Made by a program: the position numbers and the translations under genes
Notes under the pieces: model-generated
Databases searched by the model: none
What the model saw: only the letters and a program-made list of their open reading frames with translations
What the model was told of the DNA's origin: nothing
Shown: one piece after another, positions 51,944-60,308 of the stretch
Layout: the number at the start of each line of letters is the position of its first letter
How positions within the stretch are numbered: position 1 is the first letter of the stretch
NCBI GenBank assembly: GCA_965207805.1
Contig: OZ242312.1
Span: forward strand, 2,170,001-2,234,000
DNA from: Palauibacter sp965207805
GTDB taxonomy: Bacteria; Gemmatimonadota; Gemmatimonadetes; Palauibacterales; Palauibacteraceae
Length of the DNA stretch: 64,000 nt
Direction: 5' to 3'

Positions 51944-53194
51944 CTAGTCGCCGTTCCACCGCCGGACGGCCAGACACACGTTGTGACCGCCGAACCCAAA
52001 AGAATTCGAGAGCGCGACCTCTACCTCACGCTCCATCACCCCCCCGTGGGCGTATTCGAGATCGCACTCGGGGTCCGCCTCTTCGAAGTTGATCGTGGGC
52101 GGGATGACCCCGCGCCCGCAGACGAGGGCGGAGATCGCCCCTTCTATGGCCCCCGCCGCTCCCAGCGTGTGTCCCGTCATCGATTTCGTCGAACCCACGA
52201 CGATCGAATACGCATGATCGCCCAGGACATCCTTGATCGCTTTCGTCTCGGAGACATCGTTCGCGGGCGTCGACGTGCCGTGAGCGTTGATGTACCCGAT
52301 GTCCGTCGGGTCGAGTCCACCGTCGTCGAGCGCCTGTTCCATGGCGAGCCGCGCCCCCGAGCCGTCCGGCGCCGGCGCGGTCATGTGATAGGCGTCCGCG
52401 CTTTGCCCGAAGCCCGCCACCTCCCCGAGGATCGCGGCACCGCGCGCCTTGGCGTGTTCCAGTTCCTCGAGGATGAACATCCCCGCGCCTTCGCCGAGCA
52501 CGAACCCGTCGCGGTGCGCGTCGAAGGGGCGCGACGCCCTCTTCGGATCGTCGTTGCGCGTCGACATCGCCCGCATGTTCGCAAAGCCCGCCACCGCGAG
52601 CGGCGTGATCGTGGATTCGCTGCCCCCCGTGATCATCACATCAGCTTCGCCGTTGCGGATCGAGCGGAAGGCGAGCCCGACGGAATGGCCGCTGGAGGCG
52701 CAGGCCGACACGGTCGCGTAGTTCGGGCCCTGCGCCCCGTACCGCATAGACACCATCCCCGAAGCCATGTCCGGGATGAACATGGGGATGAAGAAGGGGG
52801 AGACGCGCCGCGGCCCGCCGTCGAGCAGCTTTTCGTGCTGGGCCTCGAGGAGCGGCAGCCCGCCGATCCCGACACCGATGAGAACGCCGACCCGATCCGG
52901 GGGAAGCTCGCCGAACCCTTCCGCGAAACCCGCCTCGGTCACGGCCTGCTCCGCCGCGGCCATCGCGAAGTGGAGGAAACGGTCCGCCCGCCGCGCATCC
53001 TTCCGGTCCATGTATTTCGACGGATCGAAGTCCTTCACCTCGCAGGCGAAGCGAACCGACTGGTCGGATGCGTCGAACTGGGTGATGGGCCCGGCGCCGC
53101 TCACGCCGCCGAGGAGCGCGTCCCAGGTCGAGTCGGGATCGAGCCCGATCGGGGTGACGAGGCCGATCCCCGTGATCGCTACACGTCTTCTCAT
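51944..53194 (-). CDS. fabF: beta-ketoacyl-ACP synthase II FabF
   Basis: FabF elongates acyl-ACP chains with malonyl-ACP. Catalytic triad: Cys165 in SACASSGHS, His305 in NAHGTSTPAND, His342 in GHTLGAAGA. N-terminal VAITGIGLVTPIG and C-terminal NSFGFGGHN are typical. 416 aa. The operon order acpP-fabF is standard. Confidence 0.97.
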   Translation of the reverse strand: MRRRVAITGIGLVTPIGLDPDSTWDALLGGVSGAGPITQFDASDQSVRFACEVKDFDPSKYMDRKDARRADRFLHFAMAAAEQAVTEAGFAEGFGELPPDRVGVLIGVGIGGLPLLEAQHEKLLDGGPRRVSPFFIPMFIPDMASGMVSMRYGAQGPNYATVSACASSGHSVGLAFRSIRNGEADVMITGGSESTITPLAVAGFANMRAMSTRNDDPKRASRPFDAHRDGFVLGEGAGMFILEELEHAKARGAAILGEVAGFGQSADAYHMTAPAPDGSGARLAMEQALDDGGLDPTDIGYINAHGTSTPANDVSETKAIKDVLGDHAYSIVVGSTKSMTGHTLGAAGAIEGAISALVCGRGVIPPTINFEEADPECDLEYAHGGVMEREVEVALSNSFGFGGHNVCLAVRRWNGD

Positions 53195-53243
53195 GAAATG
53201 AAAGGCCTGCGGGCGGCGGCGGCCGGCGCGAAAGCCCCGATTC

Positions 53244-53474
53244 CTAGACCTTCTCGTTCAGATACGCGATGGCCTCCTCGACCGTCTGCATCCTCTCTGC
53301 GTCCTCATCCGGGATCTCGATCCCGAACTCCTCCTCGAAAGCCATCACGAGTTCGACGGTATCGAGCGAGTCGGCGCCCAGATCATCGACGAAGTTCGCG
53401 TCGTCCACCACCTTTTCCTGCTCCACGCCGAGTTCCTGCGCGATGATCTCCCGCACGCGTGCCGCGTTGTCCAT
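53244..53474 (-). CDS. acpP: acyl carrier protein AcpP
   Basis: A 76-aa acidic carrier protein that holds growing acyl chains on phosphopantetheine attached to Ser36 (DDLGADSLDTVE). EFGIEIPDEDAERMQTV forms helix III. Preceded by AAGGAGAA. It lies between fabG and fabF as in most bacteria. Confidence 0.98.
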   Translation of the reverse strand: MDNAARVREIIAQELGVEQEKVVDDANFVDDLGADSLDTVELVMAFEEEFGIEIPDEDAERMQTVEEAIAYLNEKV

Positions 53475-53532
53475 GATTGCGTGTTCTCCTTGTATGAAGG
53501 GGACCGACCCGCGGCCCCGCCTTTTCCCGACG

Positions 53533-54276
53533 CTACGACTGCATGACCATCCCGCCGTCGACGACGATCACCTGCCCGGTAACGTACGAAGCCCCGGGAC
53601 CGACGAGAAACCGCACCACCGTGGCGACATCTTCCGGGGACCCCGGCCGGCCGAGGGGAATCCTCTCCGACATGGCTTTTTGAACGCTTTCGGGCAGTCC
53701 GGAGGTCATGTCGGTGGCGATGAACCCCGGCGCGACGGCGTTGGCCCGCACACCGCGACTCGCAAGCTCCTGAGCGACGCTTCGGGTGAGCGAGATCAGG
53801 GCGGCTTTGGCCGCCGCATAGTTGGACTGGCCGCGGTTTCCCGTCAAGCCCACAACGCTGGAGATGTTCACGATGTTTCCGGCGCGCCGCTTCATCATGC
53901 CGCGGGCGACGGCCCGCATGAGATAGAAGGCCCCCGACAGGTTGGTGTCGAGCACGGATTGCCAATCCTCATCCTTGAGGCGGAGGAGGATGTTGTCGCG
54001 CGTGATCCCCGCGTTGTTCACGAGGATCGTCGCGGCGCCGAGCCTCTCGGAGACGTCCGCAACGAGTCCCTTGCACGCCTCCGGGTCGGAGACGTCGCAA
54101 CCGAAGCCCGCGTGACCTTCGCCCGGCAGGCTCTCGGCCACGGCGCGGGCCCGGTCCGCTCCGGTGCCGACCACGGCCACGCGCGCGCCCGCGCGGGCCA
54201 GCTCCGTCGCGATCGCCGTCCCGATGCCGCGCGTCCCTCCCGTGACGATGGCGATCTCTCCCGTCAGTTCACTCAT
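53533..54276 (-). CDS. fabG: 3-oxoacyl-ACP reductase FabG
   Basis: An SDR reductase for the second step of the fatty-acid cycle. The cofactor loop is TGGTRGIG, NNAG is conserved, and the active-site Tyr/Lys pair is in SNYAAAKAAL after the Ser of ISSVVGL. 247 aa. ATG 54276 gives the normal N-terminus; GTG 54285 would add three residues. 49 nt separate it from fabD. Confidence 0.96.
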   Translation of the reverse strand: MSELTGEIAIVTGGTRGIGTAIATELARAGARVAVVGTGADRARAVAESLPGEGHAGFGCDVSDPEACKGLVADVSERLGAATILVNNAGITRDNILLRLKDEDWQSVLDTNLSGAFYLMRAVARGMMKRRAGNIVNISSVVGLTGNRGQSNYAAAKAALISLTRSVAQELASRGVRANAVAPGFIATDMTSGLPESVQKAMSERIPLGRPGSPEDVATVVRFLVGPGASYVTGQVIVVDGGMVMQS

Positions 54277-54325
54277 TTCAGGCACCCTGTGTAGCGTCGC
54301 AGAAATATGGTGGCCATTCGAAACG

Positions 54326-55261
54326 CTAGTCCGAAGATCCCAGGTAGGCGTCCACGGACGGAGAGTCTCCGACCGCGGTCACGCGCAGACTTCGATCGAT
54401 GCGGCGGGCGAGGCCGGCGAGCACGTTGCCGGGTCCGACTTCGAGCCAGCGCGTGATCCCCGTCTCGCGGATACGGTCGATCCCCTCCATCCACCGAACG
54501 GGCGAGGTGAGCTGCAGGATGAGGGTCCGCCGCGCCTCCTCCGAGTCCGTCACGGGCGTCGCCGTGGCGTTGGATACGACGGGGAACGACGGATCGCGCC
54601 AGTCCGCCACCGCGAGCGCCGCCGCCAACCCGTCGGCCGCCGTCGCCATGAGGGGCGAATGAAACGCGCCGCTCACGTTGAGTGGGAGGACGCGGCGGGC
54701 GCCGGCCTCCGCAGCGAGCCGGCCGGCCTCGGCGACGGCCTCGACGTCGCCGCTGATGACGACCTGGCCCGGTGCGTTGAGATTCGCGGGCACGGCAACC
54801 CCCCCGGCGTCCGCCGCGCGCGCGCACGCGTCGGCGACGGATTCGGCGTCCAACCCGAGTATGGCGGCCATCGTGCCCGGCCGGTCCGCGCCCGAGGCCC
54901 CCATCAGCCGACCGCGCTCGCGCACAATCCGGAGGCCGTCCTCGAAGCCGAAGGCGCCGGACACGAGGTACGCCGACAGCTCTCCGAGCGAATGTCCCGC
55001 CCCGACGCCGGCCTTCCCGGCGCGCGCGGCGACGAGATGCCAGATGGCGAAGGAGTGCAGCATGATTGCGGGTTGGGCGTTCTCCGTCGCCCGAAGTTCT
55101 TCCTCGGGCCCCTCCCAGCAGATCCGACTCAGCGGCATGCCGAGCGTATCGTCGGCGCGCTCGTAGAGTTCCCGCACCGACGCATCGTCCTCGGCCAGGT
55201 CCCGGCCCATGCCCACGTACTGGGAGCCCTGTCCCGGGAAGAGGAGCGCGACCCCGCTCAC
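54326..55261 (-). CDS. fabD: malonyl-CoA:ACP transacylase FabD
   Basis: FabD loads malonate onto ACP. N-terminal FPGQGSQYVGMG, the nucleophile Ser91 in GHSLGEL, and the His in VSGAFHSPLM are present; VGPGNVLAGL completes the family pattern. 311 aa. GTG 55261 overlaps the plsX stop as GTGA, so fabH, which usually lies between them, is absent. Confidence 0.95.
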   Translation of the reverse strand: MSGVALLFPGQGSQYVGMGRDLAEDDASVRELYERADDTLGMPLSRICWEGPEEELRATENAQPAIMLHSFAIWHLVAARAGKAGVGAGHSLGELSAYLVSGAFGFEDGLRIVRERGRLMGASGADRPGTMAAILGLDAESVADACARAADAGGVAVPANLNAPGQVVISGDVEAVAEAGRLAAEAGARRVLPLNVSGAFHSPLMATAADGLAAALAVADWRDPSFPVVSNATATPVTDSEEARRTLILQLTSPVRWMEGIDRIRETGITRWLEVGPGNVLAGLARRIDRSLRVTAVGDSPSVDAYLGSSD

Positions 55262-56241
55262 GCACCGCTCTCCTGCGGCATCCGGGCGAGGGAGGTGCGA
55301 GTGAGGGAGGTGAAGCCCGAGGCGGCGCAGTCCGCCGCCGTGCGAATCCCGTTCATGATCGCGCGTGCGGGTGATGTCCCGTGGCAGATGACGGTGACCC
55401 CGTCGACGCCGAACAGGGGCGCGCCGCCGTACTCCGTGTAGTCGAGCACGCGCAGCGCCTCGCCCAGCTCGCCTCCTTCGCCGACGCCGGCGTTTCGAAA
55501 GATCTCGAGCACGAACTCGGCGATCGACTCGTAGAACTTGAGCAGCACGTTGCCGACGAATCCGCCGCACACGAGCACGTCGCACGCCCCGGTCACGATC
55601 TGGTGTCCCTCCACGTTTCCGACGAAATGGAGCTCGGGGTCGGTGGATAGAAGGTCATGTGCCGTCGCGACCGCGTCCCCTCCCTTCTCTCCTTCCACCC
55701 CGATGTTGAGAAGGCCGACCCGCGGCCGCCCGATCGAGAGCGTTCGGCGCAGATAGGTCGAGCCCAGGTGTGCGAACTGGTGCAATTGCCGGGGGCGGAC
55801 ATCCACGTTCGCCCCCACGTCCATGACGAGCACACGGCCGGTCACGGTCGGGAAGAGGGCGCCCACGGGCGGCCGGTCCACGCCGGGGAGCAAGCCGAGC
55901 GTGAGCACCGAGGCCACGACCGTGGCCCCCGTCGGCCCGGCGGACACGAAGCCGTCCGCTCTCCCGTCGCGCACGGCCTCGAGGCCGCGGACCACGGTGC
56001 TGTCCGCCTTCCGGCGCACGGCGAGGGCGGGCGGTTCGGCCGGGCCGATGAACTCCTCCGCCGCGAGCCACGCCACCCGGTCGAGCGGGAATCGGGTCCG
56101 TTCTTCACGCAGGAGGTCGCTGGGCCCCACGAGCAGGAGTGAGAGGTCGTCCGGCCACGCGTCGAGCGCTCCCGCGGCGGCTTCCAGAACGGCTTCCGGC
56201 GCGGCGTCTCCGCCCAACAGATCGAGTGCAACCCGAATCAC
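55258..56241 (-). CDS. plsX: phosphate acyltransferase PlsX
   Basis: PlsX makes acyl-phosphate from acyl-ACP for PlsY (15097-15741). The 327-aa protein shows the family pattern VALDLLGGDAAPEAVLEA, GPTGATVVASVLTLG, LVMDVGANVDVRP, LLNIGVEGEKGG, VGNVEGHQIVTGACDVLVCGGFVGNV, and HGTSPARAI. The usual MGGD motif is LGGD here. Preceded by rpmF, the conventional neighbour. Confidence 0.95.
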   Translation of the reverse strand: MIRVALDLLGGDAAPEAVLEAAAGALDAWPDDLSLLLVGPSDLLREERTRFPLDRVAWLAAEEFIGPAEPPALAVRRKADSTVVRGLEAVRDGRADGFVSAGPTGATVVASVLTLGLLPGVDRPPVGALFPTVTGRVLVMDVGANVDVRPRQLHQFAHLGSTYLRRTLSIGRPRVGLLNIGVEGEKGGDAVATAHDLLSTDPELHFVGNVEGHQIVTGACDVLVCGGFVGNVLLKFYESIAEFVLEIFRNAGVGEGGELGEALRVLDYTEYGGAPLFGVDGVTVICHGTSPARAIMNGIRTAADCAASGFTSLTRTSLARMPQESGA

Positions 56242-56306
56242 GGGCTGCTCGCCCGACTCATCTACCCGGCCCGGCCGCCGGAGGGCGGCGGCCGCGCTCG
56301 GGGGCT

Positions 56307-56489
56307 TCAAAAGTCGTCGATCTGAACGACCTCGCGGTCCGCGTAGTAGCCGCAGGTCGGGCAGACGCGATGCGGTCGCTTCGGATCCCCGCACTTGGGG
56401 CACGCCTGGTACGCGTTGTCCCGCGCCTTGTAGTGCGTACGCCGCTTGCGCTTGCGCTGCTTCGACGTCCGTCTCTTGGGAACAGCCAT
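56307..56489 (-). CDS. rpmF: 50S ribosomal protein L32
   Basis: A 60-aa ribosomal protein: MAVPKRRTSKQRKRKRRTH then zinc-binding CPKCG and CPTCG (CxxC pairs), so the zinc form. The rpmF-plsX-fab order is conserved across bacteria and links ribosome and membrane synthesis. Confidence 0.97.
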   Translation of the reverse strand: MAVPKRRTSKQRKRKRRTHYKARDNAYQACPKCGDPKRPHRVCPTCGYYADREVVQIDDF

Positions 56490-56576
56490 ATCGTCAACTC
56501 ACTCCTGGCAGCCATCGACTGGAACTCCGTGACGTTCGAACGGAGCATGGCAACTGGCGCCTTCCGCCCCGGAATG

Positions 56577-57152
56577 TCAAGGAATCTCGCCCTCCGAAGC
56601 GTCCTCCGCATCGCCTCCCAATCCCTCCAGCGCGGCCCAGCGCGCGTCGGGTTCCGGCGGCGGGCAGCGACAGGCCTGTTCCGCGAGCCGCACGCCGCAT
56701 GTCGGGCAGAGCCCCGCGCAGTCTGGCGAGCACTCCACCCACGCGGGCGCGTTGACCCACAACTCCTCGCGGATCGGCCCCGCCAGGTCCAGTTCGCCCG
56801 ATCCCTCGTCGAGCGCCCAGACCCCCTCTTCCCCGGGCGTGACCCGGCCGGACGGGCGGTACAGCGCGGCCCACTTCGCGCGCACGCCGACTCTCGTCGG
56901 CTCCAGGCAGCGGCGGCACTCGACGATGGCCCGCGCTCCGAGCGTGCCCCGGGCGCGAACCGCGGCCCCATCCGCCCTCCGCACTTCGACCTCGACGTCG
57001 ACGTATTCAAAGGGGAGTGGCAAGGCGCCGAGCGATTCGCCCGGCCTCTCCACGCGAAACGCCCGCTCGATGGGGCCGGCGTCGAGGCCCGCGAGTCCGA
57101 TGCGGGCGGGTTCCGTCGGGTCCGGCGATGGCGTTGCGCGTCGTGGACTCAC
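56577..57152 (-). CDS. DUF177 (YceD-type) protein, 23S rRNA accumulation factor
   Basis: A 191-aa protein with the DUF177 core: ECRRCLEPTRVGV and, nearer the end, CSPDCAGLCPTCGVRL with paired Cys likely to bind zinc. YceD proteins support 23S rRNA accumulation and sit next to rpmF in most genomes, as here. The start overlaps the ndk stop. The extra Cys pair is frequent outside Proteobacteria. Confidence 0.9.
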   Translation of the reverse strand: MSPRRATPSPDPTEPARIGLAGLDAGPIERAFRVERPGESLGALPLPFEYVDVEVEVRRADGAAVRARGTLGARAIVECRRCLEPTRVGVRAKWAALYRPSGRVTPGEEGVWALDEGSGELDLAGPIREELWVNAPAWVECSPDCAGLCPTCGVRLAEQACRCPPPEPDARWAALEGLGGDAEDASEGEIP

Positions 57153-57574
57153 GCGCTGGCGATGAGGTCGACCTGTCCGAAGAAAAAGCCGAGTTCCACT
57201 CTCGCGTTCTCATCGGAATCGGAGCCGTGGATCGCGTTGCGCTCCTTGCTCTCCGCGTAGAGCGCGCGCACGGTCCCCGGCGCAGCCTCCGCCGGGTCCG
57301 TGGCACCGATGACCTCGCGCAGGTACGGCACCGCGCGCTCGTGCTCGAGGGCGAGCGCCATGCAGGGCCCCGATGTCATGAACTCCACGAGCGCCCCGAA
57401 GAAGGGCCGCTCCCGGTGCACGGCGTAGAACGCCTCGGCCCCGGCGCGTCCGAGCCGCAGGACCCGTGACCCGCGTATGCGAAAGCCCGCGTCCTCGAGT
57501 GCGGCGAGCACCCTGCCGGCCTTCCCGGACCCGAACGCATCGGGTTTGATGATCGCGAGCGTCATCGTCTGCAC
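57149..57574 (-). CDS. ndk: nucleoside diphosphate kinase Ndk
   Basis: Ndk balances NTP pools by transferring phosphate through His116 in NAIHGSDS. LAIIKPDAF at the N-terminus and SGPCMALALE are typical. 141 aa. GTG 57574 is preferred over ATG 57565 because GGGGAG lies 8 nt upstream of it. It may supply CTP/dCTP and GTP for the neighbouring pathways. Confidence 0.96.
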   Translation of the reverse strand: MQTMTLAIIKPDAFGSGKAGRVLAALEDAGFRIRGSRVLRLGRAGAEAFYAVHRERPFFGALVEFMTSGPCMALALEHERAVPYLREVIGATDPAEAAPGTVRALYAESKERNAIHGSDSDENARVELGFFFGQVDLIASA

Positions 57575-57578
57575 GTCT

Positions 57579-58022
57579 TCACTCCCCTTTCGTTTCTTCC
57601 GCCTCGCCCGCCGCGTCCCGAAGAAGAAGTCTTCGGATGATGTCGCCGCGCGTCAGAAACCCGACGAGCTGGCCCTCGCGGACGACGGGAAAACGTTCGA
57701 TTTCCTTGTCCAGCATCAGACGAACCACGTTCGCCAGCGGTTCGTCATCCTTAACGCACATCACGGCGCGTTCCATGATGTCACGCACCTCCCCGGCGCG
57801 AGCGCTTCCCGCCAGCGGCGCGCCCGCATCGGCCCGCTCGAGCCCTGGCAGGAGGCGGCTGATCAACAGGCGATCCGTGAGCATCCCGAGCACGTGGCCC
57901 TCGTCATCGATGACCGGCATCGCGCGGAGCCGCCTGCGCGCGAGCATGTCCGCCGCATCCGCCAGCGACATCCCGGGAGCGGCCGTGGTCACGTCGCGGG
58001 TCATGATCTCCCGTACCTTCAT
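57579..58022 (-). CDS. CBS-domain-pair protein
   Basis: A 147-aa stand-alone pair of CBS domains: MKVREIMTRDVTTAAPGMSL / MPVIDDEGHVLGMLTD, then RDIMERAVMCVKDDEPL / FPVVREGQLVGFLTRGDII. CBS pairs bind adenosine nucleotides; no enzyme domain is fused, so it is a possible energy sensor. ATG 58022 follows AGGAGG. An upstream in-frame ATG at 58052 lies in the inverted-repeat element and is rejected. Confidence 0.88.
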   Translation of the reverse strand: MKVREIMTRDVTTAAPGMSLADAADMLARRRLRAMPVIDDEGHVLGMLTDRLLISRLLPGLERADAGAPLAGSARAGEVRDIMERAVMCVKDDEPLANVVRLMLDKEIERFPVVREGQLVGFLTRGDIIRRLLLRDAAGEAEETKGE

Positions 58023-58036
58023 TGCCGCCTCCTGCC

Positions 58037-58209
58037 TAGCAGCCCATGGCAAGACCCCGCTGCGTTCGAGCGGCGCTGCATCTCACCTGAACGCTGCGCT
58101 CTGCGTCTCTCCTCGGTCAAATAGCCCTGCTATTCTCCCTCGTCGCTCCTTGTCAGGCGAGCGCTTCACCGCTCTCGGCGCTGACGCGGGGTCTTGCCAC
58201 GGGCTGCTA
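58037..58209. mobile_element. 173-bp MITE-like inverted-repeat element (repeat copies C and D)
   Basis: The ends TAGCAGCCCATGGCAAGACCCCGC (58037-58060, given as positions of the 24-bp arm) and 58186-58209 are reverse complements with one mismatch. The inside contains AATAG-CCCTG-CTATT (58120-58134), a small hairpin. No ORF is plausible inside. It lies in the sucD-CBS spacer, 15 nt upstream of the CBS start. Copies of the arm occur at 12449 and 16744. Confidence 0.78.
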
Positions 58210-58239
58210 AGCGTCGCAGCGTCCCGCCCCCGACCCGAC

Positions 58240-59106
58240 CTAGTGGTCGCGTATGAGACCCACCAGGTCGGCGGGCCGCCGCGCGACCCCGATCCCGTGG
58301 CTCTCGAAGGCGCGGATCTTTTCTTCCGCCGTCCCCTCGGAGCCCGAGATGATCGCGCCGGCGTGCCCCATGCGCCGGCCGGGAGGCGCCGTCTGGCCCG
58401 CGATGAACCCGACGACGGGCTTGCTCATCTCGCGCGACACGTATTCCGCCGCCACCTGCTCGTCCGTCCCGCCGATTTCCCCGATCACCGCGACGGCCTC
58501 CGTCTCCGGATCCGCCTCGAACGCCGCGAGACAATCGACGAAGTCCGTGCCGATGAGCGGGTCGCCCCCGATCCCGACGCAGGCGGACTGCCCGATTCCG
58601 GCCCGCGTGAGTTGGAAGATGACCTCGTAGGTGAGCGTGCCGGAACGGCTCACGATCCCGACCGGCCCCTCCCGCACGATCTGGCCGGGGAGAATCCCGA
58701 CCTTGCAGCGGCCGGGGACGATGAGTCCCGGGCAGTTGGGGCCGATGAGGCGCGCGCCCTTCTCCCGCACGTACGGCAGCACGCGCAACATGTCCCCCAC
58801 GGGCACGCCCTCGGTGATGCACACGATGAGCGCGATCCCCGCGTCCGCCGCCTCGAACACCGCGTCCGCCGCGAAGCGCGCGGGCACGTAGATGACGCTC
58901 GCGTTCGCCCCCGCCCCGGCCACCGACTCCTCCACGGTGTCGAACACGGGCACGGCGTCGTCGAACGTCCGGCCGCCCTTCCCCGGCGTCACGCCGGCCA
59001 CGACGCGCGTCCCGTACTCCATCATCTGCCGGGTGTGGAACGAGCCGTCGCGCCCCGTGATCCCCTGGACGACAAGCCTCGTGTCGTCTCCGATGAAGAT
59101 CCCCAT
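58240..59106 (-). CDS. sucD: succinyl-CoA synthetase alpha subunit SucD
   Basis: The alpha subunit carries the phosphohistidine (His248 in GHAGAIISG) for the TCA-cycle substrate-level phosphorylation step. CoA-binding VVQGITGRDGSFHTRQM and GPNCPGLIVPG are present. 288 aa. ATG 59106 overlaps the sucC stop as TGATG. Confidence 0.97.
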   Translation of the reverse strand: MGIFIGDDTRLVVQGITGRDGSFHTRQMMEYGTRVVAGVTPGKGGRTFDDAVPVFDTVEESVAGAGANASVIYVPARFAADAVFEAADAGIALIVCITEGVPVGDMLRVLPYVREKGARLIGPNCPGLIVPGRCKVGILPGQIVREGPVGIVSRSGTLTYEVIFQLTRAGIGQSACVGIGGDPLIGTDFVDCLAAFEADPETEAVAVIGEIGGTDEQVAAEYVSREMSKPVVGFIAGQTAPPGRRMGHAGAIISGSEGTAEEKIRAFESHGIGVARRPADLVGLIRDH

Positions 59107-60242
59107 CAGCGGCCCCCCGCCCGGCGGACGGCGGTCTCGACCGCCCGGTCCATGTCCACCATCGCCTCGAACCCGCGCGAAGCGAGGATCGCCACTCCCT
59201 CCTCCTCGTTCGTTCCCGTCAGCCGGATCGTGAGCGGCACGCCCAGCTCCATGCGGCCCGTCGCCTCCACGATCCCGTTCGCGACGTCGTCGCAGCGCGT
59301 GATCCCGCCGAAGATGTTGAACAGGATCGAGTGTACGTTCGGGTCCGCGGTGATGAGTTCGAGCGCCGCCACGACCTTGTCGGGATTCGAGGATCCCCCG
59401 ATGTCGAGGAAGTTCGCGGGCTCGCCGCCGTAGTACTTGACCAGGTCCATCGTGGCCATCGCGAGGCCCGCCCCGTTCACGCAGCACCCGACGTTACCAT
59501 CGAGCTGGATGTAGGAGAGTTCGGCCTCGCGCGCCCGGACCTCCGCCGGATTCTCCGCCTCCGTGTCGCGAAGCGCCGCGATGTCCGGCAGCCGGAAGAG
59601 GGCGTTGTCATCGATGTTCATCTTCGCATCGATCGCCTTCACCTCTCCGGCGGGGTTCACGATCATCGGGTTGATTTCCGCCAGGGTGGCGCCGCTCGCG
59701 CGGTACGCCTCGTAGAGCTTCGCTATGATGGACGAGGCCTGCCGCGCCGCGCGGGGGTCGTCGTAGAGATGGTGGCCGAGGAGGGCCGCCTGGTGGGCGA
59801 GGAGCCCGTAGCGCGAGTCCACGGCAACCTTCCGGATCGCCTCGGGCATCGTCGCGGCGACCTCCTCGATGTCGACGCCGCCCTCGGACGAGACCATGAT
59901 CGTATCCGCCTGTCGCGCCCGGTCGAGCACGATGCCGACGTAGGCCTCGGATGCGATGTCCTCCGCCGGTGCGACGAGGACCCGCCGCACTTCAATCCCC
60001 TTGATCTCCATCCCGAGGATGGCTTCCGCGCTGTCGCGCGCCTCGTCCGGCGTCGCGGCGAGCTTGACGCCTCCCGCCTTGCCGCGCCCGCCGGCGTGGA
60101 CCTGGGCTTTGACGACAACCGGTCCTCCGAAACGCTCGGCCGCCGCCGCGGCTTCCTCCGCCGTCGCGGCGACCTCGGCCTCCGGCACAGGAATGCCGTG
60201 CCGCGCGAAGATCGCCCGCGCCTGGTATTCGTGAATGTTCAT
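59106..60242 (-). CDS. sucC: succinyl-CoA synthetase beta subunit SucC
   Basis: The ATP-grasp beta subunit: MNIHEYQARAIFARHGIPVP, KAQVHAGGRGKAGGVKL, EINPMIVN, and the C-terminal NIFGGITRCDDVANGIV. 378 aa, normal. Nucleotide preference (ATP or GTP) cannot be read with certainty. Confidence 0.97.
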   Translation of the reverse strand: MNIHEYQARAIFARHGIPVPEAEVAATAEEAAAAAERFGGPVVVKAQVHAGGRGKAGGVKLAATPDEARDSAEAILGMEIKGIEVRRVLVAPAEDIASEAYVGIVLDRARQADTIMVSSEGGVDIEEVAATMPEAIRKVAVDSRYGLLAHQAALLGHHLYDDPRAARQASSIIAKLYEAYRASGATLAEINPMIVNPAGEVKAIDAKMNIDDNALFRLPDIAALRDTEAENPAEVRAREAELSYIQLDGNVGCCVNGAGLAMATMDLVKYYGGEPANFLDIGGSSNPDKVVAALELITADPNVHSILFNIFGGITRCDDVANGIVEATGRMELGVPLTIRLTGTNEEEGVAILASRGFEAMVDMDRAVETAVRRAGGR

Positions 60243-60308
60243 TGGGTCGTGGTCACACTCCCGTTCAGGATCCCGCGTGAGTCGGGGCGGGAAGCTTCGA
60301 ATCTCGCG

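Noticed and set aside
58023..58052. A longer N-terminus for the CBS protein starting at ATG 58052
   Set aside because: The extra residues are encoded by the inverted-repeat arm; ATG 58022 has AGGAGG.
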